From assembly GCF_030719295.1 (NCBI RefSeq), contig NZ_CP120997.1:4537501-4601500 (forward strand): a stretch of DNA of 64,000 nt, read 5' to 3'. This DNA is from Streptomyces sp. Mut1 (lineage in GTDB: Bacteria > Actinomycetota > Actinomycetes > Streptomycetales > Streptomycetaceae). Below the pieces are notes generated by a model. That model ran no database searches, was not told where the DNA came from, and was given only the letters and a program-made list of their open reading frames with translations. Made by a program: the position numbers and the translations under genes. Every line of letters starts with the position of its first letter. Position 1 is the stretch's first letter. Below, piece by piece: positions 25,107 through 33,787 of the stretch.

Positions 25107-25733
25107 TCAGCTCTCGAAGTGCCCGAACGCCCCCCGGTGGAAGAGGAGGGGCCCCTCGTCGCCCTCCGTCGCCCCCAGCGCCTCCACCCGGCCCACCACG
25201 ATGAGGTGGTCACCGCCCGTGTGAACGGCCTGGATGCGGCAGTCGACCCAGGCGGGCACGGCGTCGAGCAGCGGTGAACCGGTCGCCGGGGCGGGGGCGT
25301 ACCCCACCCCGGCGAACTTGTCGGCCCCGCTGACCGCGAACCCCCGGCACAGCGCGCCCTGGTCCGCGCCCAGGATGTTGACGCAGAAGGCCCCGGCACG
25401 GGCGATGCGCGGCCAGGTCGTCGACGTACGGGCGACCATGAACGCGACGAGCGGCGGGTCGAGCGACAGCGAGGCGAACGACTGGCAGGCGAAGCCGGCC
25501 GGCCCGTCGGGGCCGTGGGCGGTGACGACGGTGACCCCGCTGGCGAAGTGCCCCAGCACCCGGCGGAACGCGCCCGGGTCGACGGGCGGCCGCTCGTCGT
25601 GGGCGACGGCCCGCAGATCGGGGCGCGGCAGTGGATCGACCGCCCCCGGTGCGGCGGCCGTCGCGGCGCCGACGGACCTGAGGTAGCGGACGGCGGTCGC
25701 GGCCATGCCTGCGTGTCCCATCACGTCGACCAT
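25107..25733 (-). CDS. Flavin reductase-like FMN-binding protein
   Basis: A 208-residue (or ~199) split-barrel flavin reductase (PF01613): FRRVLGHFASGVTVVTAHGP, FACQSFASLSLDPPLVAFMV, FCVNILGADQ. These reduce FMN/FAD with NAD(P)H for a two-component monooxygenase. No obvious partner oxygenase is adjacent, though an FMO-type enzyme is 7 kb away. The 15 bp palindrome ends five bases before the ATG at 25733, leaving no room for a ribosome binding site, so either the transcript is leaderless or translation begins at the ATG at 25706. Confidence 0.88.
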   Translation of the reverse strand: MVDVMGHAGMAATAVRYLRSVGAATAAAPGAVDPLPRPDLRAVAHDERPPVDPGAFRRVLGHFASGVTVVTAHGPDGPAGFACQSFASLSLDPPLVAFMVARTSTTWPRIARAGAFCVNILGADQGALCRGFAVSGADKFAGVGYAPAPATGSPLLDAVPAWVDCRIQAVHTGGDHLIVVGRVEALGATEGDEGPLLFHRGAFGHFES

Positions 25734-25738
25734 TGGAA

Positions 25739-25753
25739 CTGACGCAGCGTCAG
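25739..25753. promoter_or_regulatory. Candidate TetR-type operator, site 4
   Basis: CTGACGCAGCGTCAG, a perfect odd palindrome around the central A, lies directly in front of the flavin reductase gene and 90 bases from the divergent membrane protein gene. Confidence 0.7.
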
Positions 25754-25842
25754 ATCGGAAGGGGTGGGGCGGCGGTTTCGGGAACCTCCTCGCGGGGCGT
25801 GCCGCGCTCCGGGTGAGAATGCACGGAGAAGGGGGGGCTCAC

Positions 25843-26817
25843 ATGGCCAGGAACGCCGCGTGGGACACGCGTAAACCGTGGGGGGCGCGGCAAGGTTCCG
25901 AGACGCCTTCGGGACCGCCGCCCGTGTGGTCCGGCCGGTCGATCGCGGCCGGTGCGGCCGCACTTTTCATGGGCGCGTTGCTCGGCGCCGAAGTCGGCGG
26001 CTTCGCGGAACTCACCGCGGAGCCGCCCGCGCCGCCGGACGGGCCCGGGGGCGGCATCCTCCTCCTGCCCTTCCTCGCGTGCGTCGGCGTTCCGGTCGCG
26101 CTGTGGGGGAGCCTGACGGTGGTGCTGCCCGTGGTGTGGGTGGCCCGCCGGGTGAGTGGCCGGCTGACCGGGCGGGACGCCTGGTGGTGGGTGCCGGTCG
26201 TCGCCGGGGTGCTGGTGAGCGTGGTCGTGGCCGTCGTCGGAGTCACCCTGCGCCCGGGGCCCGGCTCGCTGGCTCTGACCTGGCTGACGGGCGCGGTGCT
26301 GCTCACGGGGGCCGCCCTTTCGGCACGGGACGCCGCGCTGCACGGGGGACGGCTCCTGCGCACCCTCGGCTACGGAGCCCTGGCTGTGGTGGCCGTGTTC
26401 GGCATCGGGTCGGCCGCGTTCGGGGCCGGCCTGTTCACCGAGTACCGTCCGCCGAAGGCCGACGCCTCCCAGCTGACCGGCGACTGGACCGACGGGCGGG
26501 GCGGCACCCTGCGGCTGGCCGCCGACGGCACGGCCCTCGCCGAGGGGCTGACGGACCACGAGGCCGCCTACGAGGCATCCTTCGGCAACGACACGGAGCC
26601 GGATCCCGCCGAGTACCGCTGCACGGGAACGGGCACCTGGTCGTACGAGCCCGGCGACTCCACCACCTGGGACCAGCGGGTGCGGCTCCGCGTCGAAGGC
26701 TGCTCCTTCGGCGACGAGGCGGACGGCTGGCGGATCGGCGGTACGCCGGAGCGCCCGAAGCTGAACCGTGAGTACGGCGACCTCGACGCACCGGGCTGGT
26801 ACACGCTCACCCGGTGA
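25843..26817 (+). CDS. Multi-spanning membrane protein with extracellular C-terminal domain
   Basis: A 324-residue protein. About four to five predicted helices lie between residues ~25 and ~205 (for example AAGAAALFMGALLGAEVGG and GVLVSVVVAVVGVTL). After residue ~210 follows a beta-rich hydrophilic domain (LTGDWTDGRGGTLRLAADGTA, CTGTGTWSY) containing two Cys, resembling small lipocalin-like modules of Streptomyces membrane proteins. The start ATG at 25843 follows GGGGGG. Function unknown. It ends eight bases from the convergent enoyl-CoA hydratase. Confidence 0.75.
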   Translation: MARNAAWDTRKPWGARQGSETPSGPPPVWSGRSIAAGAAALFMGALLGAEVGGFAELTAEPPAPPDGPGGGILLLPFLACVGVPVALWGSLTVVLPVVWVARRVSGRLTGRDAWWWVPVVAGVLVSVVVAVVGVTLRPGPGSLALTWLTGAVLLTGAALSARDAALHGGRLLRTLGYGALAVVAVFGIGSAAFGAGLFTEYRPPKADASQLTGDWTDGRGGTLRLAADGTALAEGLTDHEAAYEASFGNDTEPDPAEYRCTGTGTWSYEPGDSTTWDQRVRLRVEGCSFGDEADGWRIGGTPERPKLNREYGDLDAPGWYTLTR

Positions 26818-26825
26818 GCGGGCGC

Positions 26826-27617
26826 TCACACCCCCCGGTACGTCGGCTTCCGGCGCTCCACGAAGCTCGCCACGCCCTCCTGGGCGTCGTGGGTGGTCAT
26901 GTTGATCTCCTGGGCCATGGCCTCGGCGGCGAACGCCGTGGCGCGGTCGGTGTCCAGGGAGGCGTTGACGAGCTGCTTGGTGAGGGCGATCGAGCGGGTC
27001 GGGCCCGCGGCGAGCCGTTCCGCCCAGGTGCGTGCGGTCGCGGCCAGTTCCTCGTCCGGGACGGTCCGGTTGACCAGGCCCAGGCGTTCCGCCTCGGCCG
27101 CCGGGAGCGCGTCGCCGAAGAACATCAGCTCCTTGGCGCGCTGCGGCCCGACCAGCCGGGGCAGCAGATACGCCCCGCCGCCGTCGGGTACGAGGCCGCG
27201 GCGGACGAACACCTCGATGAACTTGGCCGATTCGGCGGCCAGGACCAGATCGCAGGCGAACGCGAGGTGGGCGCCGATGCCGGCCGCGGTGCCGTTGACC
27301 GCCGCCAGGACCGGTTTCTCGCAGTCCAGGACCGCCGTGATCAGCCGTTGCGCGCCGAGCCTGATCGTGCGGGCCACATCGCCCGGCGCCCGGTCGCCGG
27401 TGGCCGGGGCGCCGCGCAGGTCGGCGCCCGCGCAGAAGCCGCGGCCGGTGGCCGTGAGGACGACGGCCCGGACGGCGGGGTCGGCGGAGGCGTCCGCGAG
27501 CAGCGCGATGACGCGTTCGCGCTGGTCCCAGGTGACGGCGTTCATCGCTTCGGGGCGGTTGAGGGTGATCCACGAGACCCCGCTGTCCGTGGCGTGGAGT
27601 ATCGGGGAGGACGACAT
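26826..27617 (-). CDS. Enoyl-CoA hydratase/isomerase family protein
   Basis: A 263-residue crotonase-fold enzyme. Landmarks: RAVVLTATGRGFCAGADLRG (oxyanion strand), AAVNGTAAGIGAHLAFACDLVLAAESAKF and the C-terminal NMTTHDAQEGVASFVERRKPTY. It hydrates or isomerises an enoyl-CoA in beta-oxidation. It lies 147 bases downstream of the ADP-forming ligase in the same direction, with a copy of the dispersed repeat between them, so co-transcription is possible but not certain. Confidence 0.93.
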   Translation of the reverse strand: MSSSPILHATDSGVSWITLNRPEAMNAVTWDQRERVIALLADASADPAVRAVVLTATGRGFCAGADLRGAPATGDRAPGDVARTIRLGAQRLITAVLDCEKPVLAAVNGTAAGIGAHLAFACDLVLAAESAKFIEVFVRRGLVPDGGGAYLLPRLVGPQRAKELMFFGDALPAAEAERLGLVNRTVPDEELAATARTWAERLAAGPTRSIALTKQLVNASLDTDRATAFAAEAMAQEINMTTHDAQEGVASFVERRKPTYRGV

Positions 27618-27653
27618 GAGGCAGCTCCTGAGCAGGTGTTCGGGCGGGCCGTT

Positions 27654-27681
27654 TCAGCCCGTCCGGCGTTTGAGGACGGAA
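27654..27681. repeat. Isolated copy of the dispersed intergenic repeat
   Basis: CAGCCCGTCCGGCGTTTGAG followed by GACGGAAC is the reverse of the core seen in the 10.6-11.4 kb island. It lies between the acyl-CoA ligase and enoyl-CoA hydratase genes and is followed by GC-rich inverted sequence, so it may attenuate read-through. Confidence 0.6.
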
Positions 27682-27763
27682 CGCCGCGCCCGGGACCGGG
27701 CCGGCGGGCCGGGGGGCCCGCGCCCCGGACCGGTTCAGGCGACCGGCCCCCCGGAGGGCTCGC

Positions 27764-29992
27764 TCAGCGGCAGACCGCCAGCGCGTCCAGGGCCACCGCT
27801 CCCTGGCCCCGGCCCAGCACCATCAGTGGGTTGATGTCCAGCTCCGCCAGGTCGTCGCCCAGTTCGAGCGCCATCCGCTCGACCCGCAGGACCACCTCCA
27901 CGAGCGCGTCCACATCCACCGGCGGCCCGCCGCGCACCCCTTCGAGCAGGGCCCGGCCGCGCAGCTCGCCGAGCATCGCCCGCGCCTGCTCCTCGCCGAA
28001 CGGCGGCACCCGCACCGCCGCGTCGTGCAGCACCTCCACGAGCACGCCGCCGAGACCCACCGTCACCGTCGGCCCGAACAGCGGGTCCCGGGTGACGCCG
28101 ACCATCATCTCGACGCCGCGCTCCACCATCTGGCAGACCAGGATGCCGTCGAGTTCGACGTCCTCGTAGCGGGCGATGTCGGTGAGTTCGCGATAGGCGT
28201 CGCGGACCTGGCTGGCCGAGGTCAGGCCGACCTTGACGAGGCCCAGTTCCGTCTTGTGGGCGAGCCGGGCGCCGGACGCCTTCATGACGACGGGGTAGCC
28301 GACCAGCCCCGCCGCGCGGACGGCCGCGGCGGCGCTGGTCACCAACTGCTCGCGGGGCACCCGGATCCCGTACGCCCGCAGCAGCTGCTTCGCCGCGTGC
28401 TCGCTGAGCTGCTGCCCCGGGCGCATCAGCGCCTGCGCCTTGCGGAAGGAGGGCGAGGGGGTGCGTGGGGCCTCGTCGAAGGGGGAGCGGTACGAGGCGA
28501 CGAAGCGGTGGTGGTCGAGGTAGGCCTTCACGGCGGTGATGCAGTTGCCGAAGGTGCGGAAGGTGGCGACGCGGGACGAGCCGAGCAGCGTGGTGCGGTA
28601 GGCATCCTCGGTACCGACCGGCGACCCCCACACCACGCACACCAGCTTGTCCGTGGCCTCCGCCGCGTCGACCAGGTCCTGCGCGAGCCGGTCGCTCATC
28701 GGCGGGAAGGGGCCGGTGATGGGGCAGATCAGCACGCCCACCGAGGGGTCGGCGAGGATCGCGTCGATGATCTTCCGGCCGCGCCAGTCGCCGACCGGGT
28801 GGCCGCCGTTGTCGACCGGGTTCGCCACGTTCAGGTAGTCCGGTATCCAGGTGTGCAGCTCGGCCCGCTTGTCCGCCGGGAGTTCGGGGAGGTGGAGTCC
28901 GGCGCCCGTGGCCAGGTCCGCGAAGTGCGCGCCCGTGCCGCCCGAGATCGAATAGACGACGACGCCCTCGGCCTGCGGCTTACGGGCGCGGGCCAGGAGG
29001 GCCGCGGTGTCCTGGAGCTCGTCCAGGCCGTCCACGCGGATCACGCCGAACTGCCGCATCGCCGCGTCGACCACCTGGTCGGCGCCGGTCAGCTTGCCGG
29101 TGTGTGAGGCGGCCGTCCTGGCCCCCGCCTCCGTCCGTCCCACCTTGACCGCGACCACGGGGACCCCGGCCCGCGCGGCCCGGTCCGCCGCGAGCAGGAA
29201 GGAGCGCCCGTCCTTGAGCCCCTCCACGTAGCAGGCGATGGCCCCGACCTCGGGGCGCTGCGAGAAGTACGCGATGAAGTCGGCGGTCTCCAGATCGGCC
29301 TCGTTGCCCGTGGGCGCCCAGTGCGAGAGGCGTACGCCCAGCTCCTGGAGGGTGTAGACGGGGCGGCCCTGATGGCCGGACTGGGTGATCAGCGCGATCG
29401 CCGGACCTTCGAGGTCGTCGCGGAACTCCTCGAAGGCGTTGAGGTTGGTGTTCGGGCCGAGCAGCCGCAGCCCCGACCGCTCCACCGCGGCGGCCAGCCG
29501 GGCCTGGGCGGCGGCGCCCTCCTCGCCGGTCTCGGCGAACCCGGAGGCGAAGGCGACGGCGAACCGCACCTTGGCCCGGGCCAGTTCCTCGATCACGGGG
29601 AGCGGGTCGCTGACGAGCAGCACCGCGAGGTCGACCTGTTCCGGCAGGGCGGCGACGGAGGGGAAGCACGCCCGCCCGAAGACCGACGTGCGTGTGGGGT
29701 GCACGGGATACAGCCGCGCCCCGACGCGCTCGGCCCAGGTGGTGAGCTGGCGGGTGATGCCGGTGTTGGGGCGCCCCTCGGTGTCGGACGCCCCGATGAC
29801 GGCGACGGACTCGGGCCGGAAGAACCGGTCCAGGTCCGGGACGGGGGCGTGCAGCGGCCGGCCGCTGACGTCGAGGTCGCCCTCCGGGGCGATGGTGGCC
29901 CTGCTGTGGACGGCGGCGCGTGGTTCCTCGCCGCAGGCCACCACCCTGGCGCGGAAGTCGGTGGTGAGGGTGCCGTGAGTCGATCCAAGCAT
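27764..29992 (-). CDS. ADP-forming acetate/acyl-CoA ligase family protein (fused alpha-beta)
   Basis: A ~742-residue NDP-forming acyl-CoA synthetase. Order: CoA-binding Rossmann domain (RPESVAVIGASDTEGRPN), succinyl-CoA-ligase-like domains (RLLGPNTNLNAFEEF, ALITQSGHQGRPV, AASHTGKLTGADQ) and a C-terminal ATP-grasp domain (GYPVVMKASGARLAHKTELG; GLGGVLVEVLHDAAVRVPPF). Such enzymes interconvert acyl-CoA plus ADP with acid plus ATP, recovering energy from the CoA thioester; in actinobacteria they accompany acyl-CoA catabolic genes. ATG at 29992 has a better-placed GGAG than the GTG at 30004. Site 5 of the palindrome set is upstream. Confidence 0.9.
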   Translation of the reverse strand: MLGSTHGTLTTDFRARVVACGEEPRAAVHSRATIAPEGDLDVSGRPLHAPVPDLDRFFRPESVAVIGASDTEGRPNTGITRQLTTWAERVGARLYPVHPTRTSVFGRACFPSVAALPEQVDLAVLLVSDPLPVIEELARAKVRFAVAFASGFAETGEEGAAAQARLAAAVERSGLRLLGPNTNLNAFEEFRDDLEGPAIALITQSGHQGRPVYTLQELGVRLSHWAPTGNEADLETADFIAYFSQRPEVGAIACYVEGLKDGRSFLLAADRAARAGVPVVAVKVGRTEAGARTAASHTGKLTGADQVVDAAMRQFGVIRVDGLDELQDTAALLARARKPQAEGVVVYSISGGTGAHFADLATGAGLHLPELPADKRAELHTWIPDYLNVANPVDNGGHPVGDWRGRKIIDAILADPSVGVLICPITGPFPPMSDRLAQDLVDAAEATDKLVCVVWGSPVGTEDAYRTTLLGSSRVATFRTFGNCITAVKAYLDHHRFVASYRSPFDEAPRTPSPSFRKAQALMRPGQQLSEHAAKQLLRAYGIRVPREQLVTSAAAAVRAAGLVGYPVVMKASGARLAHKTELGLVKVGLTSASQVRDAYRELTDIARYEDVELDGILVCQMVERGVEMMVGVTRDPLFGPTVTVGLGGVLVEVLHDAAVRVPPFGEEQARAMLGELRGRALLEGVRGGPPVDVDALVEVVLRVERMALELGDDLAELDINPLMVLGRGQGAVALDALAVCR

Positions 29993-30080
29993 CGTTCCGC
30001 CCACTCCTGCTCGAAGGTCCGCCGGGCGCGTGGAGCCGCCAGGCCGGTGTCCGAAGCTGACACTCTGTCAGGTTACTGAA

Positions 30081-30095
30081 CTGACGGCCCGTCAG
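30081..30095. promoter_or_regulatory. Candidate TetR-type operator, site 5
   Basis: CTGACGGCCCGTCAG, perfect CTGACGG/CCGTCAG arms around one central base, 88 bases upstream of the acyl-CoA ligase start. The next gene on the other side is convergent (MarR end), so only the ligase can be the target. Confidence 0.7.
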
Positions 30096-30129
30096 GAATG
30101 GGTGTGCGGGTAAATGATGGAGGGGGCGC

Positions 30130-30255
30130 CCGGATGAGCGCCGGACGCGCCGGATGTGCCGGACGGGCCGGACGCGCCGGACGGGCGGGGCGGGCGCCCG
30201 GCCGTCAGGGGATGTGCGGGGAGCGGTGCGCGGGACGGGCGCCCGGCCGTCACCG
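30130..30255. repeat. Short GCCGGACGC-type tandem repeats
   Basis: The motif GCCGGACG(C/G) recurs about every nine bases from 30142 to 30188, and GGGCGCCCGGCCGTCA occurs twice, about 51 bases apart. The region lies between the acyl-CoA ligase and the 3' end of the MarR gene. It may act as a transcription stop; there is no gene in it. Confidence 0.5.
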
Positions 30256-30759
30256 GGTGCGCGGCGAGCGGCGCGCCGGTGTGCCCTCTTCCGTGAGGTG
30301 CGTGTCCATGGTGGCGTTCAGGTCGGCCATGAACGCCTCGAACCGCTCCAGGAGTTCGGGCGGGTAGTGCGCCATCGTGGCGTCGAGACGGCGGGCCAGC
30401 GGCCCGAAGAATTCGTCCGCCCGCTCCTGGATGTGCCCGCCGCTGCGCAGGGTGATGACGCGCCGGTCGGTGTGTTCCCGGACGCGGGTGATGTGCCCCG
30501 CCGCTTCGAGGCGGTTCAGTAGGGCGGTGGTGGCGCCCGTGGACAGTGGGATGCGCTCGCTCAGCCGGGCCGGTGACAGGGGGGTGCCGCGCTCCTCGGC
30601 GGCGGCGATCTCCAGCACCGCGGTGGCGTCGGTGGAGTGCAGCCCGAGCCAGGCGGCGAAGCGCCGGCTCAGCTCGGCGTAGTGGCCGCCGTGGACCCTC
30701 AGCGCCTCCATCAGCCGCTCGCGCCGCTCCGCGACGCCGTCGCCCGTCACATCCTCCAT
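30250..30759 (-). CDS. MarR-family transcriptional regulator
   Basis: A 169-residue winged-helix regulator. The recognition region is LSERIPLSTGATTALLNRLEAAGHITRVREHTDRRVITL, the standard MarR helix-turn-helix plus wing with the conserved DxR. It is divergent from a DHA2-type efflux gene, 132 bases apart, and probably represses it in response to a toxic ligand. The C-terminal tail is Arg-rich. Confidence 0.92.
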   Translation of the reverse strand: MEDVTGDGVAERRERLMEALRVHGGHYAELSRRFAAWLGLHSTDATAVLEIAAAEERGTPLSPARLSERIPLSTGATTALLNRLEAAGHITRVREHTDRRVITLRSGGHIQERADEFFGPLARRLDATMAHYPPELLERFEAFMADLNATMDTHLTEEGTPARRSPRTR

Positions 30760-30811
30760 CGGTGCCCCTTCACCTCTTCCTCCGCCGCGCGGACCGCGTC
30801 GGCGGCCCGCT

Positions 30812-30875
30812 TTGACAACCTACCGTCACCACTTTACCTTCACCGTGGAACTACTTCACACTCAAACTGCTTCAC
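30812..30875 (+). promoter_or_regulatory. Promoter and direct repeats upstream of the DHA2 efflux gene
   Basis: TTGACA (30812-30817), 17 bases, then TACCTT (30835-30840), which fits TTGACA-17-TANNNT for the principal sigma factor. Downstream are two direct repeats, AACTACTTCAC (30849-30859) and AACTGCTTCAC (30865-30875), located at and after the expected start site, where a MarR repressor could block initiation. Confidence 0.5.
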
Positions 30876-30891
30876 GATGGAGGTACTGAGC

Positions 30892-32388
30892 GTGCCTGAC
30901 CCGTCCCCCACCCCGGGCTCCCCGCCCCAGCCGTACCGGTGGCTGATCCTGGCGGTGATGATCGTCGCCGAGGTCATGGACCTCCTGGACGCGTCGATCG
31001 TCAACGTCGCGGGCCCGGACCTGGAGAGATCCCTCGGTGCCGGTTCCATCGGCCTCCAGTGGGTGATCGGCGGCTACGCCCTGACCCTGGGCGCGGGCCT
31101 GGTGCTGGGCGGCCGGCTCGGCGACCGCTACGGGCGGCGCCGGATGTTCCTGATCGGGCTGGCGGCCTTCACGGCAAGCTCGCTGCTGTGCGCGCTCGCG
31201 CCCGGCATCGGGTCGCTGATCGCCTTCCGCCTGCTCCAGGGCACCGCGGGGGCGATGCTTCTCCCGCAGGGCCTCGGCCTGCTGCGGGAGAACTTCTCCG
31301 GTCCCGAGCTGACCAAGGTCTTCGCGATCTTCGGTCCCGTCCTCGGCCTCGGCGGCATCATCGGGCCCGTCCTCGGCGGCTTCCTCATCGAGGGCGACTT
31401 CTTCGGCCTGGGCTGGCGGTCGGTGTTCCTGGTCAACCTGCCCATCGGTCTCGCGGCGCTGATCGTCGCCGCGAAGTTCGTGCCGAGGAAGCCGGGCGAC
31501 CGCGCGGTGCGGGTCGACATGGCGGGCGCGGCCCTGGTGGTGGCGGCCTGCGCCCTGCTGGTGCTGCCGCTCAACCAGGGACAGGAGAGCGGCTGGCCGC
31601 TGTGGACCTGGCTGTGCATGGCCGCCTCGGCGCTCGGCTTCGCCCTGTTCGCCGCCCGGCAGCGCCGTACGGCCGCGGCGGGCCGCGTCCCGCTGGTGAC
31701 CCCGGGCCTGCTGCGCAAGCCTGCCTTCACCGTCGGGCTCGGCGGCATCGCCCTGTTCTTCGGCGGGCTGATCGGCACGCAGCTCGTGCTGACCCTCTAC
31801 CTCCAGATCGGGCGGCAGTTCACCGCCGGCGAGGCCGGGCTCGGCAACCTGCCGCTGGCGGTGGGGACCGCGATCGGCGGGGCCGTCAGCGGTGCGTTCC
31901 TCGCGGACCGGATCGGCCGCAAGGTGCTCCAGATCGGACCGCTGGTCCAGCTGGCCGGCGCGGCCGTGCTCTGGTTCGAACTCGACGGACTCGACGCCAC
32001 CTCGTTCTCGATCCGGGACATCGTCCCCGGCGTGACAGTGGCGGGCATCGGCGCGGGGATGGTGATCGCCGCCCTGTTCAGCTTCATTCTCGCCGCGGTG
32101 GACGACGACGAGATCGGGTCCGCCTCCGGCGTCCTGTCGGCGGTCCAGGCGCTCGGCGGCTCCATCGGCGTCGCGGTCTTCGGCTCGGTGTTCTTCGACC
32201 GGGCCGGGTCCGGTGACTTCACCGGCGGCTTCCACCGCGCGCTGATCGTCCAGGCGTGCCTGCTGGTGGCCTTCCTCGCCATCACCTTCCTGCTGCCCGC
32301 GAAGGGCCGCCCGGAGGACGAACAGCTCGGGATCGCCCCGGAACCGTCCGCCGACGGCTCCGGCACGGAGCGGCAGCTCACCCGGTGA
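30892..32388 (+). CDS. MFS transporter, DHA2 (14-helix) drug efflux type
   Basis: A 498-residue proton-driven exporter. Motifs: VMDLLDASIVNVAGPDLERS (motif D1 of DHA2 exporters) and GGRLGDRYGRRRMFLIGL (motif A). Around 14 helices are visible. GTG at 30892 is chosen since GGAGG lies nine bases upstream. The gene is divergent from a MarR regulator and is preceded by a recognisable promoter with direct repeats. Confidence 0.92.
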   Translation: MPDPSPTPGSPPQPYRWLILAVMIVAEVMDLLDASIVNVAGPDLERSLGAGSIGLQWVIGGYALTLGAGLVLGGRLGDRYGRRRMFLIGLAAFTASSLLCALAPGIGSLIAFRLLQGTAGAMLLPQGLGLLRENFSGPELTKVFAIFGPVLGLGGIIGPVLGGFLIEGDFFGLGWRSVFLVNLPIGLAALIVAAKFVPRKPGDRAVRVDMAGAALVVAACALLVLPLNQGQESGWPLWTWLCMAASALGFALFAARQRRTAAAGRVPLVTPGLLRKPAFTVGLGGIALFFGGLIGTQLVLTLYLQIGRQFTAGEAGLGNLPLAVGTAIGGAVSGAFLADRIGRKVLQIGPLVQLAGAAVLWFELDGLDATSFSIRDIVPGVTVAGIGAGMVIAALFSFILAAVDDDEIGSASGVLSAVQALGGSIGVAVFGSVFFDRAGSGDFTGGFHRALIVQACLLVAFLAITFLLPAKGRPEDEQLGIAPEPSADGSGTERQLTR

Positions 32389-32422
32389 AGCCCGGTCGCC
32401 GGCCCGCCGGGAAGGGGCCGGC

Positions 32423-33613
32423 TCAGTGGCGCGTCCGGCTCGCCCTCCTGGCGATCTTCTCGGCGTCCCGGGCCAGTTCGCGGAGCATGCCGCTGATGGG
32501 GTTGGTGAAGCCGGTGAAGTACAGGCCGGGTGCCTGCTTCGGGGTGCGCCGGCCGTGCGCCACCGGGCGGCCCCGGGCATCCAGCACGCCGAGGTGGCCG
32601 ACCAGCGGTTCCAGGGCCCGCCGGTAGCCCGTCGCGGCGATCACCGCGTCCGGGGTGAGCCGGGTGCCGTCCGCCAGGACCACCGCGTCCTTCTCGAACG
32701 ACTCGACGGCCGCCACCGGCACCACCCGGCCGCGCTTCACCGCGTCGATCAGCCCGACGTCCTGGACCGGGATGGCGCCCTCCTTGACCCGCGAGTACAG
32801 GCCCGTGTCCGGCCGGGGGAGCCCGTGCTCGGCAAGGTCGGGGACGGCGATACGGGACATCAGGCGCCCGGCCCGGTCCACCAGGGCGACGGGGAGCCGG
32901 CGCACCAGGATGCCGGTCGCCTGCGCGGGCCACCCGGCCGTGGAGCGGCGCACGATGTGCGGGACGGTGCGCACCGCGAGCCGTACGCGCTGCGCCCCGC
33001 CCTCCACCAGGTCGACGGCTATCTCGGCGCCCGTGTTGCCGACGCCGACGACGAGGACGTCCTTGCCCGCGTAGGGGGCCGGGGTGCGGTAGTCGGCGGC
33101 GTGCAGCAGCTCGCCGGTGAACGTCTCGCGGCCGGGCCAGTCGGGGAGGCGCGGGGTGTGGTTGAAGCCGGTGGCCACGACGACGGCCCGGCCGGTGAGT
33201 TCGCGGCCGCCGCTCGCGCTCAGCCGCCAGCCGCTGCCGTCCGCCGCCCGGTCGATCCGGGAGACCTCGACGCCCGTCACCACCTCCAGCTCGTGGTGTT
33301 CGGCGTACTTCTCCAGGTAGCGCACCACGTTGTCGCGGGAGACCCAGCGCCCGAACCTGCGGGGCATGGGCAGTCCGGGGAGCGCGGACCAGCGCCGGGT
33401 GGTGTGCAGGTGCAGCCGGTCGTAGTGCCCGCGCCAGGACGCGCCGACGCCTCCGGACTTCTCCAGGACGACGGCCCGAACGCCCCGCGCGCGCAGGGCG
33501 GAAGCGGCGGCGAGCCCGCCCGGACCGCCCCCGATGACGTAGACGGGACGGTCCTCGGTGAGGTCGGTGGGGGCCGGGGCGGTGCTGCCGGCGGTGGATG
33601 CGCTGTCGGACAT
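32423..33613 (-). CDS. Flavin-dependent monooxygenase (FMO/YUCCA-like)
   Basis: A 396-residue FAD/NADPH enzyme. FAD-binding GGGPGG near residue 30, the FMO fingerprint FTGELLHAADY (FxGxxxHxxxY), the NADPH-binding motif VVGVGNTGAE and the ATG-containing VIAATGYRRAL are all present. It oxygenates a soft nucleophile or performs a Baeyer-Villiger-like step. It is convergent with the DHA2 gene (34-base gap) and divergent from DoxX, sharing the promoter that carries operator site 6. The Shine-Dalgarno before ATG 33613 is weak. Confidence 0.88.
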   Translation of the reverse strand: MSDSASTAGSTAPAPTDLTEDRPVYVIGGGPGGLAAASALRARGVRAVVLEKSGGVGASWRGHYDRLHLHTTRRWSALPGLPMPRRFGRWVSRDNVVRYLEKYAEHHELEVVTGVEVSRIDRAADGSGWRLSASGGRELTGRAVVVATGFNHTPRLPDWPGRETFTGELLHAADYRTPAPYAGKDVLVVGVGNTGAEIAVDLVEGGAQRVRLAVRTVPHIVRRSTAGWPAQATGILVRRLPVALVDRAGRLMSRIAVPDLAEHGLPRPDTGLYSRVKEGAIPVQDVGLIDAVKRGRVVPVAAVESFEKDAVVLADGTRLTPDAVIAATGYRRALEPLVGHLGVLDARGRPVAHGRRTPKQAPGLYFTGFTNPISGMLRELARDAEKIARRASRTRH

Positions 33614-33750
33614 GCTTCGGAGCGTAATCGCGTGACTCCTTGATGGGTCTCGGTCAAGACCGGAATCGATTGCGAATTGATCACGCTCTCGGACGGGGGT
33701 GCGGGGCGTGGTCGTCGCACCTCTTGCGCCGTGCGTCCCCATCGGGTGAA

Positions 33751-33765
33751 CTGACGTACCGTCAG
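33751..33765. promoter_or_regulatory. Candidate TetR-type operator, site 6
   Basis: CTGACGTACCGTCAG, perfect CTGACG/CGTCAG arms, 22 bases upstream of the DoxX ATG and in the divergent promoter shared with the monooxygenase. Confidence 0.7.
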
Positions 33766-33787
33766 ATTCAGTGTATCGGGAGGCGTC

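Noticed and set aside
30130..30255. Small gene on the plus strand in the CCGGACG repeats
   Set aside because: The predicted peptide is only Gly/Arg/Ala repeats and no ribosome binding site precedes it.
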